64,000 bases of DNA from Microbacterium sp. MF43 (GTDB taxonomy: Bacteria > Actinomycetota > Actinomycetes > Actinomycetales > Microbacteriaceae). Positions 8,303 through 16,454 of this stretch are shown one piece after another. Numbering within the stretch: position 1 is the stretch's first letter; each line of letters opens with the position of its first letter. Made by a program: the position numbers and the translations under genes. The stretch spans positions 62,001-126,000 of the forward strand of contig NZ_JABBDY010000002.1 in assembly GCF_012847295.1 (NCBI RefSeq). Reading direction: 5' to 3'. The notes below the pieces were generated by a model, which was given only the letters and a program-made list of their open reading frames with translations, did not search any database and was not told the origin of the DNA.

Positions 8303-8334
8303 GACGGGCCCGCCCTTGGTAGGGCGGGCCCGTC
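8303..8334. terminator. Bidirectional terminator between convergent genes
   Basis: Perfect 13-bp stem GACGGGCCCGCCC/GGGCGGGCCCGTC with a TTGGTA loop. It sits 6 nt after the small acidic gene and 9 nt after the end of dctA on the other strand, so it can serve both. Confidence 0.85.
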
Positions 8335-8343
8335 ACTCGTGCG

Positions 8344-9795
8344 TCAGCGGCTGAGTGCGACTTCGCGGTCGCGAGCGCGGCGCTCCTTGGCCTCGGCCTC
8401 GGCGACGGCGGCCTCTTCGAGACCCTGCACGCCGACGGCGTCGCGCGAGTCCGACATTCCATCGTGGCCGTCGCCCGACAGGGTCGTCTCGTCGAACGGC
8501 AGTCCGCCCGAGAGAACGCGCCGGGCGCGGTTGCCGTCGAACTCCTTCGTCCATGACCCGATCAGCACCGTCGCGACGGCGTTGCCGGTGAAGTTCGTCA
8601 GCGCCCGCCCCTCCGACATGAAGCGGTCGATCCCGACGATCACGCCGACGCCGTTGACGAGGTCGGGGCGGTAGGCCTGGAGCCCGCCGGCGAGGGTCGC
8701 CAGGCCCGCGCCCGTGACTCCCGCCGCGCCCTTGGACGCGATGATCATGAAGACCAGCAGACCGATCTGCTCGCCGATCGACATGGGGGCGCCCATGCCG
8801 CTGGCGATGAAGAGCGACGCCATCGTCAGGTAGATGGCGGTCCCGTCGAGGTTGAACGAGTACCCGGTGGGCACCGTGATGCCCACGACGGGCTTGGAGA
8901 CTCCCAGGTGCTCCATCTTCGCGATGAGGCGCGGCAGCGCCGACTCCGACGAGGACGTCCCGACGATGAGCAGGTACTCACGGCCCAGGTACTTCACGAG
9001 ACGGAAGATGTTGATCCGCGTCGTCGCGTAGAGCAGCGTTCCGAGGACGCCGACGATGAACACGACGCACGTGATGTAGAACGCGATCATGAGGGTGCCG
9101 AGCGCCCAGATCGCGGCGATTCCCGTGTTGCCGACGACGGCGGCGATGGCGCCGAAGGCGCCGATCGGGGCCAGCCACAGGATCATGCCGAGGATGCGGA
9201 ACACGAGCGCCTGGAGGTGCTTCACCGCGTTCATGATCGGCTGCCCCTTCTCCCCCATCTGCTGCAGTGCGAATCCGACCAGCAGCGCGATGAAGAGCAC
9301 CTGCAGCACGCTCTCACCGGTGAACGCCGAGAAGAAGGTCGTGGGGATGATGCCGAGGATGAACTCCTGCGTCGTCTTGGCCTCCCCCGCCGCCTCATAG
9401 GTCGAGTTGGCCATGTTGAGGCCCTCGCCCGGGTGGAGGAGATTGCCCACGACGAGTCCGATGGCGAGAGCGAAGGTCGACATCACCATGAAGTAGAGCA
9501 GCGCCAGGCCGCCGATCTTGCCGACGGTCGCCGCCTTCGCGATCGATCCGACCCCCACCACGATCGTGCAGAAAATGATGGGCGCGATCATCATCTTGAT
9601 CAGGGCGACGAACGCCTCCCCCAGCGGCTTGAGGGCGACGCCGATATCGGGCCAGACCAGTCCGACGACGGCGCCGAGCACCACGGCGGCGATCACCGCC
9701 ATGTACAGCCACGTGTGCTTGTCCCATGCCTGCTTGCCGCGGCGCCAGTTGAAGCCGGGAAGGGTGAACGAAGTCGTCCGGGTCGAAAGAGCCAT
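8344..9795 (-). CDS. dctA: C4-dicarboxylate:cation symporter, DAACS family
   Basis: A 483-residue secondary transporter that imports succinate, fumarate, malate or acidic amino acids with H+ or Na+. Family motifs are present: the serine-rich re-entrant loop GTSSSESALPRL, the substrate-site stretch PTGYSFNLDGTAIY, and DRFMSEGRALTNFTGNAVA near the C-terminus. About eight membrane helices are visible. The C-terminal tail is hydrophilic and Ala/Glu/Arg-rich. The ATG at 9795 is chosen over the adjacent upstream ATG because GGAGG is 5 nt away. A CitA/DcuS-like kinase and its regulator lie 0.8 kb away and probably control this gene. Confidence 0.92.
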   Translation of the reverse strand: MALSTRTTSFTLPGFNWRRGKQAWDKHTWLYMAVIAAVVLGAVVGLVWPDIGVALKPLGEAFVALIKMMIAPIIFCTIVVGVGSIAKAATVGKIGGLALLYFMVMSTFALAIGLVVGNLLHPGEGLNMANSTYEAAGEAKTTQEFILGIIPTTFFSAFTGESVLQVLFIALLVGFALQQMGEKGQPIMNAVKHLQALVFRILGMILWLAPIGAFGAIAAVVGNTGIAAIWALGTLMIAFYITCVVFIVGVLGTLLYATTRINIFRLVKYLGREYLLIVGTSSSESALPRLIAKMEHLGVSKPVVGITVPTGYSFNLDGTAIYLTMASLFIASGMGAPMSIGEQIGLLVFMIIASKGAAGVTGAGLATLAGGLQAYRPDLVNGVGVIVGIDRFMSEGRALTNFTGNAVATVLIGSWTKEFDGNRARRVLSGGLPFDETTLSGDGHDGMSDSRDAVGVQGLEEAAVAEAEAKERRARDREVALSR

Positions 9796-9914
9796 CATCG
9801 CCTCCAAGGTGGTGGACACTCGCTGTCCGCTGTGCGCCGGAGCATTCCCGGCGTGAGCCCCAGCGTGCGCCGTCCGGCGCGCGGCGACGAGTTGTGGTCG
9901 TATTGGTCGCAGAG

Positions 9915-9932
9915 CGGATGCCTCGGCATCCG
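9915..9932. repeat. REP-like palindrome CGGATGCCTCGGCATCCG
   Basis: 8-bp perfect arms with a TC loop. The identical 18-mer occurs at 19950-19967. It lies in the divergent region between dctA and the YrhK-domain gene. Confidence 0.6.
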
Positions 9933-9958
9933 TCCCCGCCCGCCTGTCCGGAGGACCC

Positions 9959-10591
9959 ATGAACGCACCGCCCACCGCCCGACGACTCCGACGCGAGGCG
10001 TGGGGGTTCGCCGTCGGCTCGCTGCTCTTCTTCGCGGGGTCGATGCCGTTCTACGCCGCGTGGGCGGGGAGCGTCGGGACGAACGCGACGTTCTTCGCCG
10101 GGTCGGTCTTCTTCACGCTCGCCGCGTTCATCCAGCTGAGCCTGAGCGGGCGCCGGATACCGCACCGGGAGATGTCGCGGCCGGACCGCGTGGACTGGTG
10201 GGCGGCGGCGATCCAGTTCGCCGGGACCCTGCTCTTCAACCTCTCGACCGGAGCGGCTCTGGCGGCCGCCGTCACCCAGCCGGCCGAAGTCGGTGCGGGC
10301 TGGAAGCCGGACGCATGGGGATCGCTCGCGTTCCTCGTGGCGAGCTTCCTGGCGATCGTGGCGACCAAGGATCGGGGTCGCCTGTGGGACCCCGACTCCC
10401 GCACCTGGCATGGCACGCTCCTCAACTTCGTCGGATCGGTCGCCTTCGGCGTCTCCGCCGTCGGCGCCTACGTCGTTCCCTCGACGGGCGACCTCGCCAA
10501 CGCGGCGTGGGCCAACGGCGGCACCGCGATCGGCGCGCTCTGCTTCTTCGTGGCCGCGCTGCTGTCTCGCCGCACGATCCCGAAGGCGTGA
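9959..10591 (+). CDS. YrhK-domain multi-pass membrane protein
   Basis: A 210-residue protein with about six hydrophobic helices and the paired stretches LLFFAGSMPFY, WWAAAIQFAGTLLFNLST and LLNFVGSVAFGVSAV typical of YrhK-like domains. The function is unknown. The ATG at 9959 has GGAGG 5 nt upstream. It lies between dctA and the two-component system genes and 30 nt upstream of the kinase, so it may be part of the same unit and sense or assist transport, but nothing in the sequence proves this. Confidence 0.7.
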   Translation: MNAPPTARRLRREAWGFAVGSLLFFAGSMPFYAAWAGSVGTNATFFAGSVFFTLAAFIQLSLSGRRIPHREMSRPDRVDWWAAAIQFAGTLLFNLSTGAALAAAVTQPAEVGAGWKPDAWGSLAFLVASFLAIVATKDRGRLWDPDSRTWHGTLLNFVGSVAFGVSAVGAYVVPSTGDLANAAWANGGTAIGALCFFVAALLSRRTIPKA

Positions 10592-10621
10592 GGATGGAGG
10601 AGACCGGCGAGGAGTGAGACG

Positions 10622-11878
10622 GTGGACGGACAGAAACGACGGCGCAGCGCGGCGTCACGCGTCTTCGTCGTGGTCGCCGTCGCCGTCACGGTGCTCGTCG
10701 CGCTGCTCGCCGTGCTTCTGGTGCTGGACGCGCAGCGCGCGGCGCGCACGGAGGCCGAGGAAGTGACCCGTGCGCTGGCCGCGACGCTCGCGCAGACGCC
10801 CGCCGTGGCGCAGGGGCTCACCGGCTCCGGCACGGACCTGCAGCCGTTCGCCGAGGACGTGATGGAGGAAGCCGGCGTCGACTTCGTCACGGTCATGACG
10901 CCCGACGGCATCCGTGTCACTCATCGCGACCGGGCCGAGATCGGCCGCCCCTACCTGGGCACGATTCCCGCGGAGCCGCGGCCGGTGACGGAGGAGTTCA
11001 CCGGCACGCTCGGCCCGTCGGTGCGCACCATCGCGCCGGTGCACGACGCCGACGGCGCACTCGTGGGCTGGGTGTCGGTGGGCGTCACGGTCGGAAGCAT
11101 CGCTTCCGACATCGTGCCGCGCCTGCCGGGCGTGCTCGCCATCGTCGCCGCGGTGCTGGCGGCCGGATTCGTCGGCGCGTGGCTCGCTCAGCGCACGACG
11201 CGCCGCGTCGCCGGCGATCTTCCCGCCGGCTCGATCCGCGACGCCGTCTCGTCCTACGAATCGGTGCGCACGCTCGGCGAGGCGCTGCGGGCCCAGACGC
11301 ACGAGCACGGCAACCGGATGCATACGGCGGTGTCGCTCCTCGAGCTCGGAAGGACCCGCGAGGCGATCGAGATCCTCACAGAGACGTCCCGCCAGAGCCA
11401 GGCGCTCGTCGACCAGGTCGCCGCGCGCCGCGACGGCGACCCGACGGTCGGCGCCCTGCTGCTGGGAAAGGCCGCACAGGCCCGCGAGCGGGGGGTCGAG
11501 TGGACGGCCGAGATCGACGAGGATGCTCCGCGCAGCGCGCTGACGCCGGTCGACGCGGTCTCGGTCGTGGGCAATCTCATCGACAATGCGCTGGATGCCG
11601 CGGCATCCGGAACCGAGCCGCGCTGGGTGCGGGTGCGCTTCTCACGGGCACCGGACGCGTCGCTGAGCGTCGACGTGTCCGACAGCGGAGACGGCGTGCC
11701 ACCGGAGATCGCGGAGCGCATCTTCGAGCACGGGTTCTCGACGAAGCCCGCAGACGCGAGCGGCCGCGGCGTGGGTCTGGCGCTCGTGCGGTCGATCGTC
11801 GGGAGCGCCGGCGGCAGCGTTCGCCTGGCCGAGGCCCCGACCACGTTCTCGGTCACGCTGCCGGCGAGGCGATCGTGA
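10622..11878 (+). CDS. CitA/DcuS-type sensor histidine kinase without a PAS domain
   Basis: Two membrane helices (about residues 13-36 and 168-190) flank an extracytoplasmic sensor domain of about 130 residues of PDC/CACHE type. The phosphoacceptor region is RAQTHEHGNRMHTAVSLLELG with His227. The ATPase motifs are NLIDNALDA (N box), DSGDGVP (G1) and GRGVGLALVRSIV (G2). CitA and DcuS homologues normally have a cytoplasmic PAS domain after the second helix. Here only about 36 residues separate the helix from His227, so that domain is absent. The likely ligand is a di- or tricarboxylate, judging from the nearby dctA. The GTG start is at 10622. The stop overlaps the regulator start by 4 nt. Confidence 0.88.
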   Translation: MDGQKRRRSAASRVFVVVAVAVTVLVALLAVLLVLDAQRAARTEAEEVTRALAATLAQTPAVAQGLTGSGTDLQPFAEDVMEEAGVDFVTVMTPDGIRVTHRDRAEIGRPYLGTIPAEPRPVTEEFTGTLGPSVRTIAPVHDADGALVGWVSVGVTVGSIASDIVPRLPGVLAIVAAVLAAGFVGAWLAQRTTRRVAGDLPAGSIRDAVSSYESVRTLGEALRAQTHEHGNRMHTAVSLLELGRTREAIEILTETSRQSQALVDQVAARRDGDPTVGALLLGKAAQARERGVEWTAEIDEDAPRSALTPVDAVSVVGNLIDNALDAAASGTEPRWVRVRFSRAPDASLSVDVSDSGDGVPPEIAERIFEHGFSTKPADASGRGVGLALVRSIVGSAGGSVRLAEAPTTFSVTLPARRS

Positions 11879-12552
11879 TCGGCGTCCTCCTCGTCGACGA
11901 CGACGCCCTCACCCTCGAGCTGCACCGCTCCTACCTCGAGCGCCTCGACGGCTTCGCGGTCGTCGGCGAGTGCACCGGTGCCCGCGCCGCGATCTCGGCG
12001 GTGCTCGAGCACGGCGACGGCATCGATCTGGTGCTGCTGGACGTCACGATGCCGGACGGCACGGGACTGGACGTGCTCCGTCACGTGCGGGCACGCGGCG
12101 CCGATGTGGACGTCATCGCGATCACCGGCGTCCGCGATGCCGACGTGGTGCGCCAGATGGTCGGTCTGGGTGTCGCGCAATACCTCGTGAAGCCGTTCAC
12201 GTTCGCGATGTTCCGCGAGCGCCTCGAGCAGTACGCCGAGTACCGGCGGCGCGCGAGCGAGGCGTCGGGCTCCGCCACGACGCAGGCCGAGATCGACGCG
12301 CTCCTCGGAGCGCTGCGTCCGACGACCGCGGTGGCGCTTCCCAAGGGGCTCTCGCCGGACACCCTCGAACGCGTCACCGCCGACCTCCGCGCCCACGAAC
12401 CCGTGTCGGCCGTCGAGGCGGCCCAGCGATTGGGCATGTCGCGCGTCTCGGTGCGGCGATATCTCGAGCACCTGGCCACGACGGGCGCGGTCGTCCGGTC
12501 GGCGAGGTACGGCACCGGCGGCCGCCCGGAGACGGAGTACCGGCGGCGCTGA
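11875..12552 (+). CDS. CitB/DcuR-family response regulator
   Basis: The receiver domain (residues 1-120) has the acidic pocket Asp8-Asp10, phosphoacceptor Asp56 in LLDVTMPDGTG, and Lys106 in YLVKPF. A linker leads to a C-terminal helix-turn-helix (AVEAAQRLGMSRVSVRRYLEHL) as in CitB/DctR proteins. The GTG at 11875 overlaps the kinase stop (GTGA), so the pair is translationally coupled. The probable target is dctA, with its promoter in 9796-9958. A role for the YrhK gene in this circuit is open. Confidence 0.9.
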   Translation: MIGVLLVDDDALTLELHRSYLERLDGFAVVGECTGARAAISAVLEHGDGIDLVLLDVTMPDGTGLDVLRHVRARGADVDVIAITGVRDADVVRQMVGLGVAQYLVKPFTFAMFRERLEQYAEYRRRASEASGSATTQAEIDALLGALRPTTAVALPKGLSPDTLERVTADLRAHEPVSAVEAAQRLGMSRVSVRRYLEHLATTGAVVRSARYGTGGRPETEYRRR

Positions 12553-12587
12553 GCCCCGGCGTCGGAGGAGCCAGGCAGGATGGGCTG

Positions 12588-13403
12588 ATGAGCCACGCGA
12601 CCGGTTACGACGACGGCTTCCTGGGCATCACAGTTCCTCTGCCCTCGCCCCTGGGCGACGGTCCCGTGCGCGAGCTGACCTACCCGCGGTTCAGTGTGCT
12701 GCTCGACCCGACGCGGCGGCTTGCGAACGTCACCGGCGTCAACATCGACGGGGCGACCCTCCACGATCTCCCGCGAACGGGCGAGTGGTATCTCGACCCG
12801 CGGGTTCCGGCGAGCGAGCAGGCAGGGCCGTCGATCTACGCCGACAATGACCTCGACCGCGGCCACCTGGTTCGGCGGCGCGATCCGGGCTGGGGATCTG
12901 TCGAAGAGGCGCGGGCGGCCACGGAGGCGACGTTCTCGTACACCAACGCGGCGCCCCAGGCGGGGGTGTTCAACCAGTCGAAAGAGCTCTGGCTCGGTCT
13001 CGAGGACCACGTCCTGACCTACGCCGACACCACCGATCAGCGGGTGAGCGTGTTCACGGCTCCGGTGCTGGCGCCCGACGATCCCGAGTACCGGGGGCTG
13101 CTCGTCCCGCGCCGTTTCTGGAAGGTGGCGGCGTGGGCCGCGGCATCCGATCAGGGCACTCGGCTGGAGGCGGCCGCCTTCGTGCTCGATCAGAGCGAGC
13201 TCATCGACACCGACCGCGGCGTCCTCGCCGTGCCGAGGCTCGGCGCCTTCCGCACCTTCCAGGCATCGGTCGCCGATGTCGAGACGCTCGCCGGGGTCGA
13301 CCTCGGGCCCCTCGTCGAAGCCGACGTGCTCCCGCGCACGACGGTGCGCGGAGAAGGCGCCTGGCGTCTTCTCCGCGCCCCGTCGGACATCGCGGTGTCG
13401 TGA
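12588..13403 (+). CDS. DNA/RNA non-specific endonuclease (NUC1 family)
   Basis: A 271-residue protein with the beta-beta-alpha-metal nuclease signature DNDLDRGHLVRRRD (catalytic His in DRGH), followed by the Asn-containing metal-binding helix FSYTNAAPQAGVFNQ. Such enzymes hydrolyse single- and double-stranded DNA and RNA using Mg2+ or Mn2+. No signal peptide is seen. Family members are often secreted, so this one may be cytoplasmic or exported another way. The ATG at 12588 is preceded by GGCAGG and a GTCGGAGGAG stretch. It ends 3 nt from the convergent flavin reductase gene. Confidence 0.88.
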   Translation: MSHATGYDDGFLGITVPLPSPLGDGPVRELTYPRFSVLLDPTRRLANVTGVNIDGATLHDLPRTGEWYLDPRVPASEQAGPSIYADNDLDRGHLVRRRDPGWGSVEEARAATEATFSYTNAAPQAGVFNQSKELWLGLEDHVLTYADTTDQRVSVFTAPVLAPDDPEYRGLLVPRRFWKVAAWAAASDQGTRLEAAAFVLDQSELIDTDRGVLAVPRLGAFRTFQASVADVETLAGVDLGPLVEADVLPRTTVRGEGAWRLLRAPSDIAVS

Positions 13404-13406
13404 GGG

Positions 13407-14051
13407 CTACTCTCCGGCCAGGCCGCCGAGCAGGTGCCCGAACGAACGACCCTCGCCGAGGTAGTTCGCCGGATCGAAAGGGTCCTCGTTCTTAGCGGGC
13501 TCACGTCGTTCGATCGCCTCGGCGAGCTCACGCGCACCGCGCTCGACTCGCTCACCCAGCGGAGCGACCTGATCTCCGGCCGCGCCCCAATCGCTCGACG
13601 CGGCGAAGACGCCGGTCGACACCGGCTCTGCGTGCAGGTAGGTGAAGAGCGGGCGGATCGCATAGTCGATCGCGAGGGAATGACGGGCCGTCCCGGCGTT
13701 CGCGCCGATCAGCACCGGCTTCCCGGTGAGCGCGTCGGGGTCGAGCACGTCGATGAACGACTTGAACAGTCCCGAGTAGCTGGTCGAGAAGATCGGCGTC
13801 ACGGCGATCACGGCATCCGCCGAGACGACGGCGTTGATCATCGACTCGAGGGCGGGCGGAGCGAACCCGGTGAGGAGGTTGTTGGTGATGTCGTGCGCGT
13901 AGTCGCGCAGCTCGAACACATCGACCTCCACCTGGATGTCGCGCTCCGACAGCTGCTTCGCGGTCGCCGCGGCGAGCCGGTCCGCGAGCATGCGGGTGGA
14001 CGAGGGGTTGGACAGCCCGGCCGAGAGGACGGCGATGCGGCGTGCGGTCAT
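13407..14051 (-). CDS. NADPH-dependent FMN reductase, CE1759 type
   Basis: A 214-residue flavodoxin-like reductase: RRIAVLSAGLSNPSSTRMLAD is the FMN phosphate-binding loop, and TPIFSTSYSGLFKSFIDVLDPDALTGKPVLI is the conserved dimer/flavin region. It would supply reduced flavin to the LLM-class monooxygenase encoded immediately upstream on the same strand, whose stop codon is 1 nt from this start. This pairing is known as CE1758/CE1759 in corynebacteria. The substrate of the pair is unknown. Confidence 0.9.
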   Translation of the reverse strand: MTARRIAVLSAGLSNPSSTRMLADRLAAATAKQLSERDIQVEVDVFELRDYAHDITNNLLTGFAPPALESMINAVVSADAVIAVTPIFSTSYSGLFKSFIDVLDPDALTGKPVLIGANAGTARHSLAIDYAIRPLFTYLHAEPVSTGVFAASSDWGAAGDQVAPLGERVERGARELAEAIERREPAKNEDPFDPANYLGEGRSFGHLLGGLAGE

Positions 14052-14052
14052 G

Positions 14053-15285
14053 TCAGGCCCCCATCCGCGTCGCGGCGGCGCCAAACGCCGAGCCGGCCTT
14101 GACCGGCGCGTCCTGATACGGCGAGCCGGCCGTCAGGTTGTCGCCGCGATTGGCACCGGGCACGGCCTGACGGGGAGCGTCGTCGCCGTAGGCGGCCTTC
14201 ACGCGACCGGCGTGGGTCGGGGCATCCGGAACCTCCGCCGGCCGGTTCTGCTGCAGCTCCCTGCGCAGCACCGGAACCACCTCGCCGCCCAGGATGTCGA
14301 GCTGCTCGAGGACGGCCTTCAGAGGCAGTCCCGCGTGGTCGATCAGGAACAGCTGACGCTGGTAGTCGCCGTAGGTCTCGCGCATGGACGCGTAGCGGTC
14401 GATGACCTGCTGCGGCGAACCCACCGTGAGCGGCGTCATCTCGCTGAAGTCCTCGAGCGACGGACCGTGACCGTAGACCGGAGCGTTGTCGAAGTACGGG
14501 CGGAAGGCGTTCACCGCGTCCTGCGAGTTCTTGGCCATGAAGACCTGCCCGCCGAGGCCGACGATCGCCTGCTCGGGCGTGCCGTGGCCGTAGTGGGCGT
14601 AGCGCTGACGGTAGAGAGTGATGAGCCGCTGGTAGTGCTCCTTCGGCCAGAAGATGTTGTTCGCGAAGAACCCGTCGCCGTAGTAGGCGGCCTGCTCGGC
14701 GATCTCGGGGGTGCGGATCGAGCCGTGCCACACGAACGGCGGGATCCCGTCGAGCGGTCGGGGTGTCGAGGTGAAGCCCTGCAGCGGGGTGCGGAACTGG
14801 CCCTCCCAGTCGACGACGTCCTCACGCCACAGGCGGTGCAGCAGGTTGTAGTTCTCGATCGCGAGCGGCAGCCCCTGGCGGATGTCCTTGCCGAACCACG
14901 GGTAGACCGGGCCCGTGTTGCCGCGGCCCAGCATCAGGTCGGCGCGGCCGCCCGACACGTGCTGCAGCATGGCGTAGTCCTCGGCGATCTTCACCGGGTC
15001 GTTCGTGGTGATGAGGGTCGTCGCGGTCGAGAGCACGAGGCGCTCGGTCTGCGCGGCGATGTACGCGAGGGTGGTCGTGGGCGACGACGACCAGAACGGC
15101 GGGTTGTGGTGCTCGCCCAGGGCGAAGACGTCGAGTCCCACCTCCTCGGCATGCTTGGCCACAGTGATGGTGTTACGGATCTTCTCCGCCTCACTGGGTG
15201 TGGTGCCGTTGGTGGGATCCTCGGTGATGTCACTCACCGTGAAGATGCCGAACTGCATTCCGGCCCACGTGCTGCTGTCGCTCAC
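14053..15285 (-). CDS. LLM-class flavin-dependent oxidoreductase, CE1758 type
   Basis: A 410-residue luciferase-like monooxygenase: MQFGIFTVSD at the first strand, LDVFALGEHHNPPFWSSSPTT with the typical EHH motif, and LMLGRGNTGPVYPWFG. It would use FMNH2 from the neighbouring reductase to oxygenate an organic substrate. The GTG at 15285 has GGAGAG 5 nt upstream. A later in-frame ATG (MQFGIF) lacks a good ribosome-binding site. The C-terminal 50 residues after the barrel are Ala/Arg/Asp-rich and may be flexible. Confidence 0.9.
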   Translation of the reverse strand: MSDSSTWAGMQFGIFTVSDITEDPTNGTTPSEAEKIRNTITVAKHAEEVGLDVFALGEHHNPPFWSSSPTTTLAYIAAQTERLVLSTATTLITTNDPVKIAEDYAMLQHVSGGRADLMLGRGNTGPVYPWFGKDIRQGLPLAIENYNLLHRLWREDVVDWEGQFRTPLQGFTSTPRPLDGIPPFVWHGSIRTPEIAEQAAYYGDGFFANNIFWPKEHYQRLITLYRQRYAHYGHGTPEQAIVGLGGQVFMAKNSQDAVNAFRPYFDNAPVYGHGPSLEDFSEMTPLTVGSPQQVIDRYASMRETYGDYQRQLFLIDHAGLPLKAVLEQLDILGGEVVPVLRRELQQNRPAEVPDAPTHAGRVKAAYGDDAPRQAVPGANRGDNLTAGSPYQDAPVKAGSAFGAAATRMGA

Positions 15286-15331
15286 GATCGCTCTCCGCTT
15301 CTGCGTCTCGGCGGGTTCTCCGTCGCAGACG

Positions 15332-15361
15332 AATCTATGCAAATGAATGTATATCGTGCAA
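15332..15361 (-). promoter_or_regulatory. Promoter of the LLM/FMN-reductase operon
   Basis: A TTGCAC -35 (15356-15361) and TAGATT -10 (15332-15337) are spaced by 18 nt in unusually AT-rich sequence. This is the clearest sigma-70-type promoter in the window. The leader would be about 40 nt. Confidence 0.65.
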
Positions 15362-15388
15362 CGCCTCGTCTTCCAGGTTATTCCCGAG

Positions 15389-15413
15389 CGGATGCCCCGG
15401 CTCGAGGCATCCG
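15389..15413. repeat. REP-like palindrome with GGATGCC/GGCATCC arms
   Basis: CGGATGCC and GGCATCCG arms (8 bp) separated by 9 nt, located 5 nt past the stop of the alpha/beta hydrolase gene. It may act as that gene's terminator. Confidence 0.5.
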
Positions 15414-15418
15414 TCCCG

Positions 15419-16300
15419 TCACGCCTCCTGGAAGAGAGCGAGGAGGTCGCGAGCGAGCTGGTGCGGCGCGCTCTCGCACGGAGCGTGGCCCGTCGCATAG
15501 GTCTTCACGCGCGCGCCGATGACGGCGGCGTACTCCTCGTGCTGCTCCGACGGCCAGAGGTCCCGCTCCCCGACCGCGATGAGCTTCGGCACGTCGATGC
15601 GCGCGACGGCGCCCGCCATATCGGGGGTCTGCATCATGAGCGCCACGACGTCGTCGATGCAGGCGCGGGACGTGACCACCATGCGCTCGCGCACGAACGC
15701 GATGCGCCCCGGCGGCGTGCGGTTGAGGTTGTACCGGATGCCCCACAGGATGAGCCCCGCCGCCCGGTGCGGCGTCATGTCGGAGATGGGCCCGATGTGC
15801 TTGACGCCACGGAACACCTGTCCGGTCGCCGGGGGCGCCGACATGAGGGTGAGGCTCGCGAACAGGTCGGGGCGCTCGACCAGTGCGAGCTCTGCGACCA
15901 GACCGGCGAAACTGTAGCCCAGCACGTGAGCCGGACCTTCACCATCGTCGAGTACGGCCACGAGGTCGTCCACGAACAGGGGATAGTCGTAGTGGTCTCG
16001 CGGCGGAGCGAGATTCCAGGGGCCTGCGTTCACGGATCCGTAGTGTCCCGCCAGGTCGTACGATTCGACGCGATACCCCGCGGCGGCGAGCAGCGGGAAG
16101 AGCAGGACGAAATCCTCCTTGGAGCCCGCGACGCCCGACACCAGGACGACACGGGGTCCGCCGCGAGCCCCGAGACGCACACGCGCAAGGCCGCCGCTGG
16201 GCGCCGCGAACACGTCGAACTCGGCCAGGTCCGGAAAGACCCGCCAGTCGAGATCGGGGATCGCACGATCCCGCGCGAGGGCGTCGTCGATAGTCGTCAT
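15419..16300 (-). CDS. Alpha/beta hydrolase
   Basis: A 293-residue hydrolase fold. The nucleophile elbow is GYSFAG, the acid is probably the Asp in AVGERDLWPSEQH, and the His is in TGHAPCES, so the triad is complete. The oxyanion-hole region is VLVSGVAGSKEDF. The substrate is unknown. The ATG at 16300 has no Shine-Dalgarno, and a TAGTCT lies 9 nt upstream, so the mRNA may be leaderless or nearly so. Confidence 0.85.
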   Translation of the reverse strand: MTTIDDALARDRAIPDLDWRVFPDLAEFDVFAAPSGGLARVRLGARGGPRVVLVSGVAGSKEDFVLLFPLLAAAGYRVESYDLAGHYGSVNAGPWNLAPPRDHYDYPLFVDDLVAVLDDGEGPAHVLGYSFAGLVAELALVERPDLFASLTLMSAPPATGQVFRGVKHIGPISDMTPHRAAGLILWGIRYNLNRTPPGRIAFVRERMVVTSRACIDDVVALMMQTPDMAGAVARIDVPKLIAVGERDLWPSEQHEEYAAVIGARVKTYATGHAPCESAPHQLARDLLALFQEA

Positions 16301-16454
16301 GACGCGGTCAGACTACCGCTCGCGCCGCCCGAGGATCACCGGGCTGCGCGCGATTCGCTGCGCGCCCGATGGCGGGCCACGGGCTCGCTGTCAAGCTGCG
16401 CGGGCCAGTGATTCGCGGGGCTAATGTGGTGACCGGCAGGCGGGAGGGACCACG

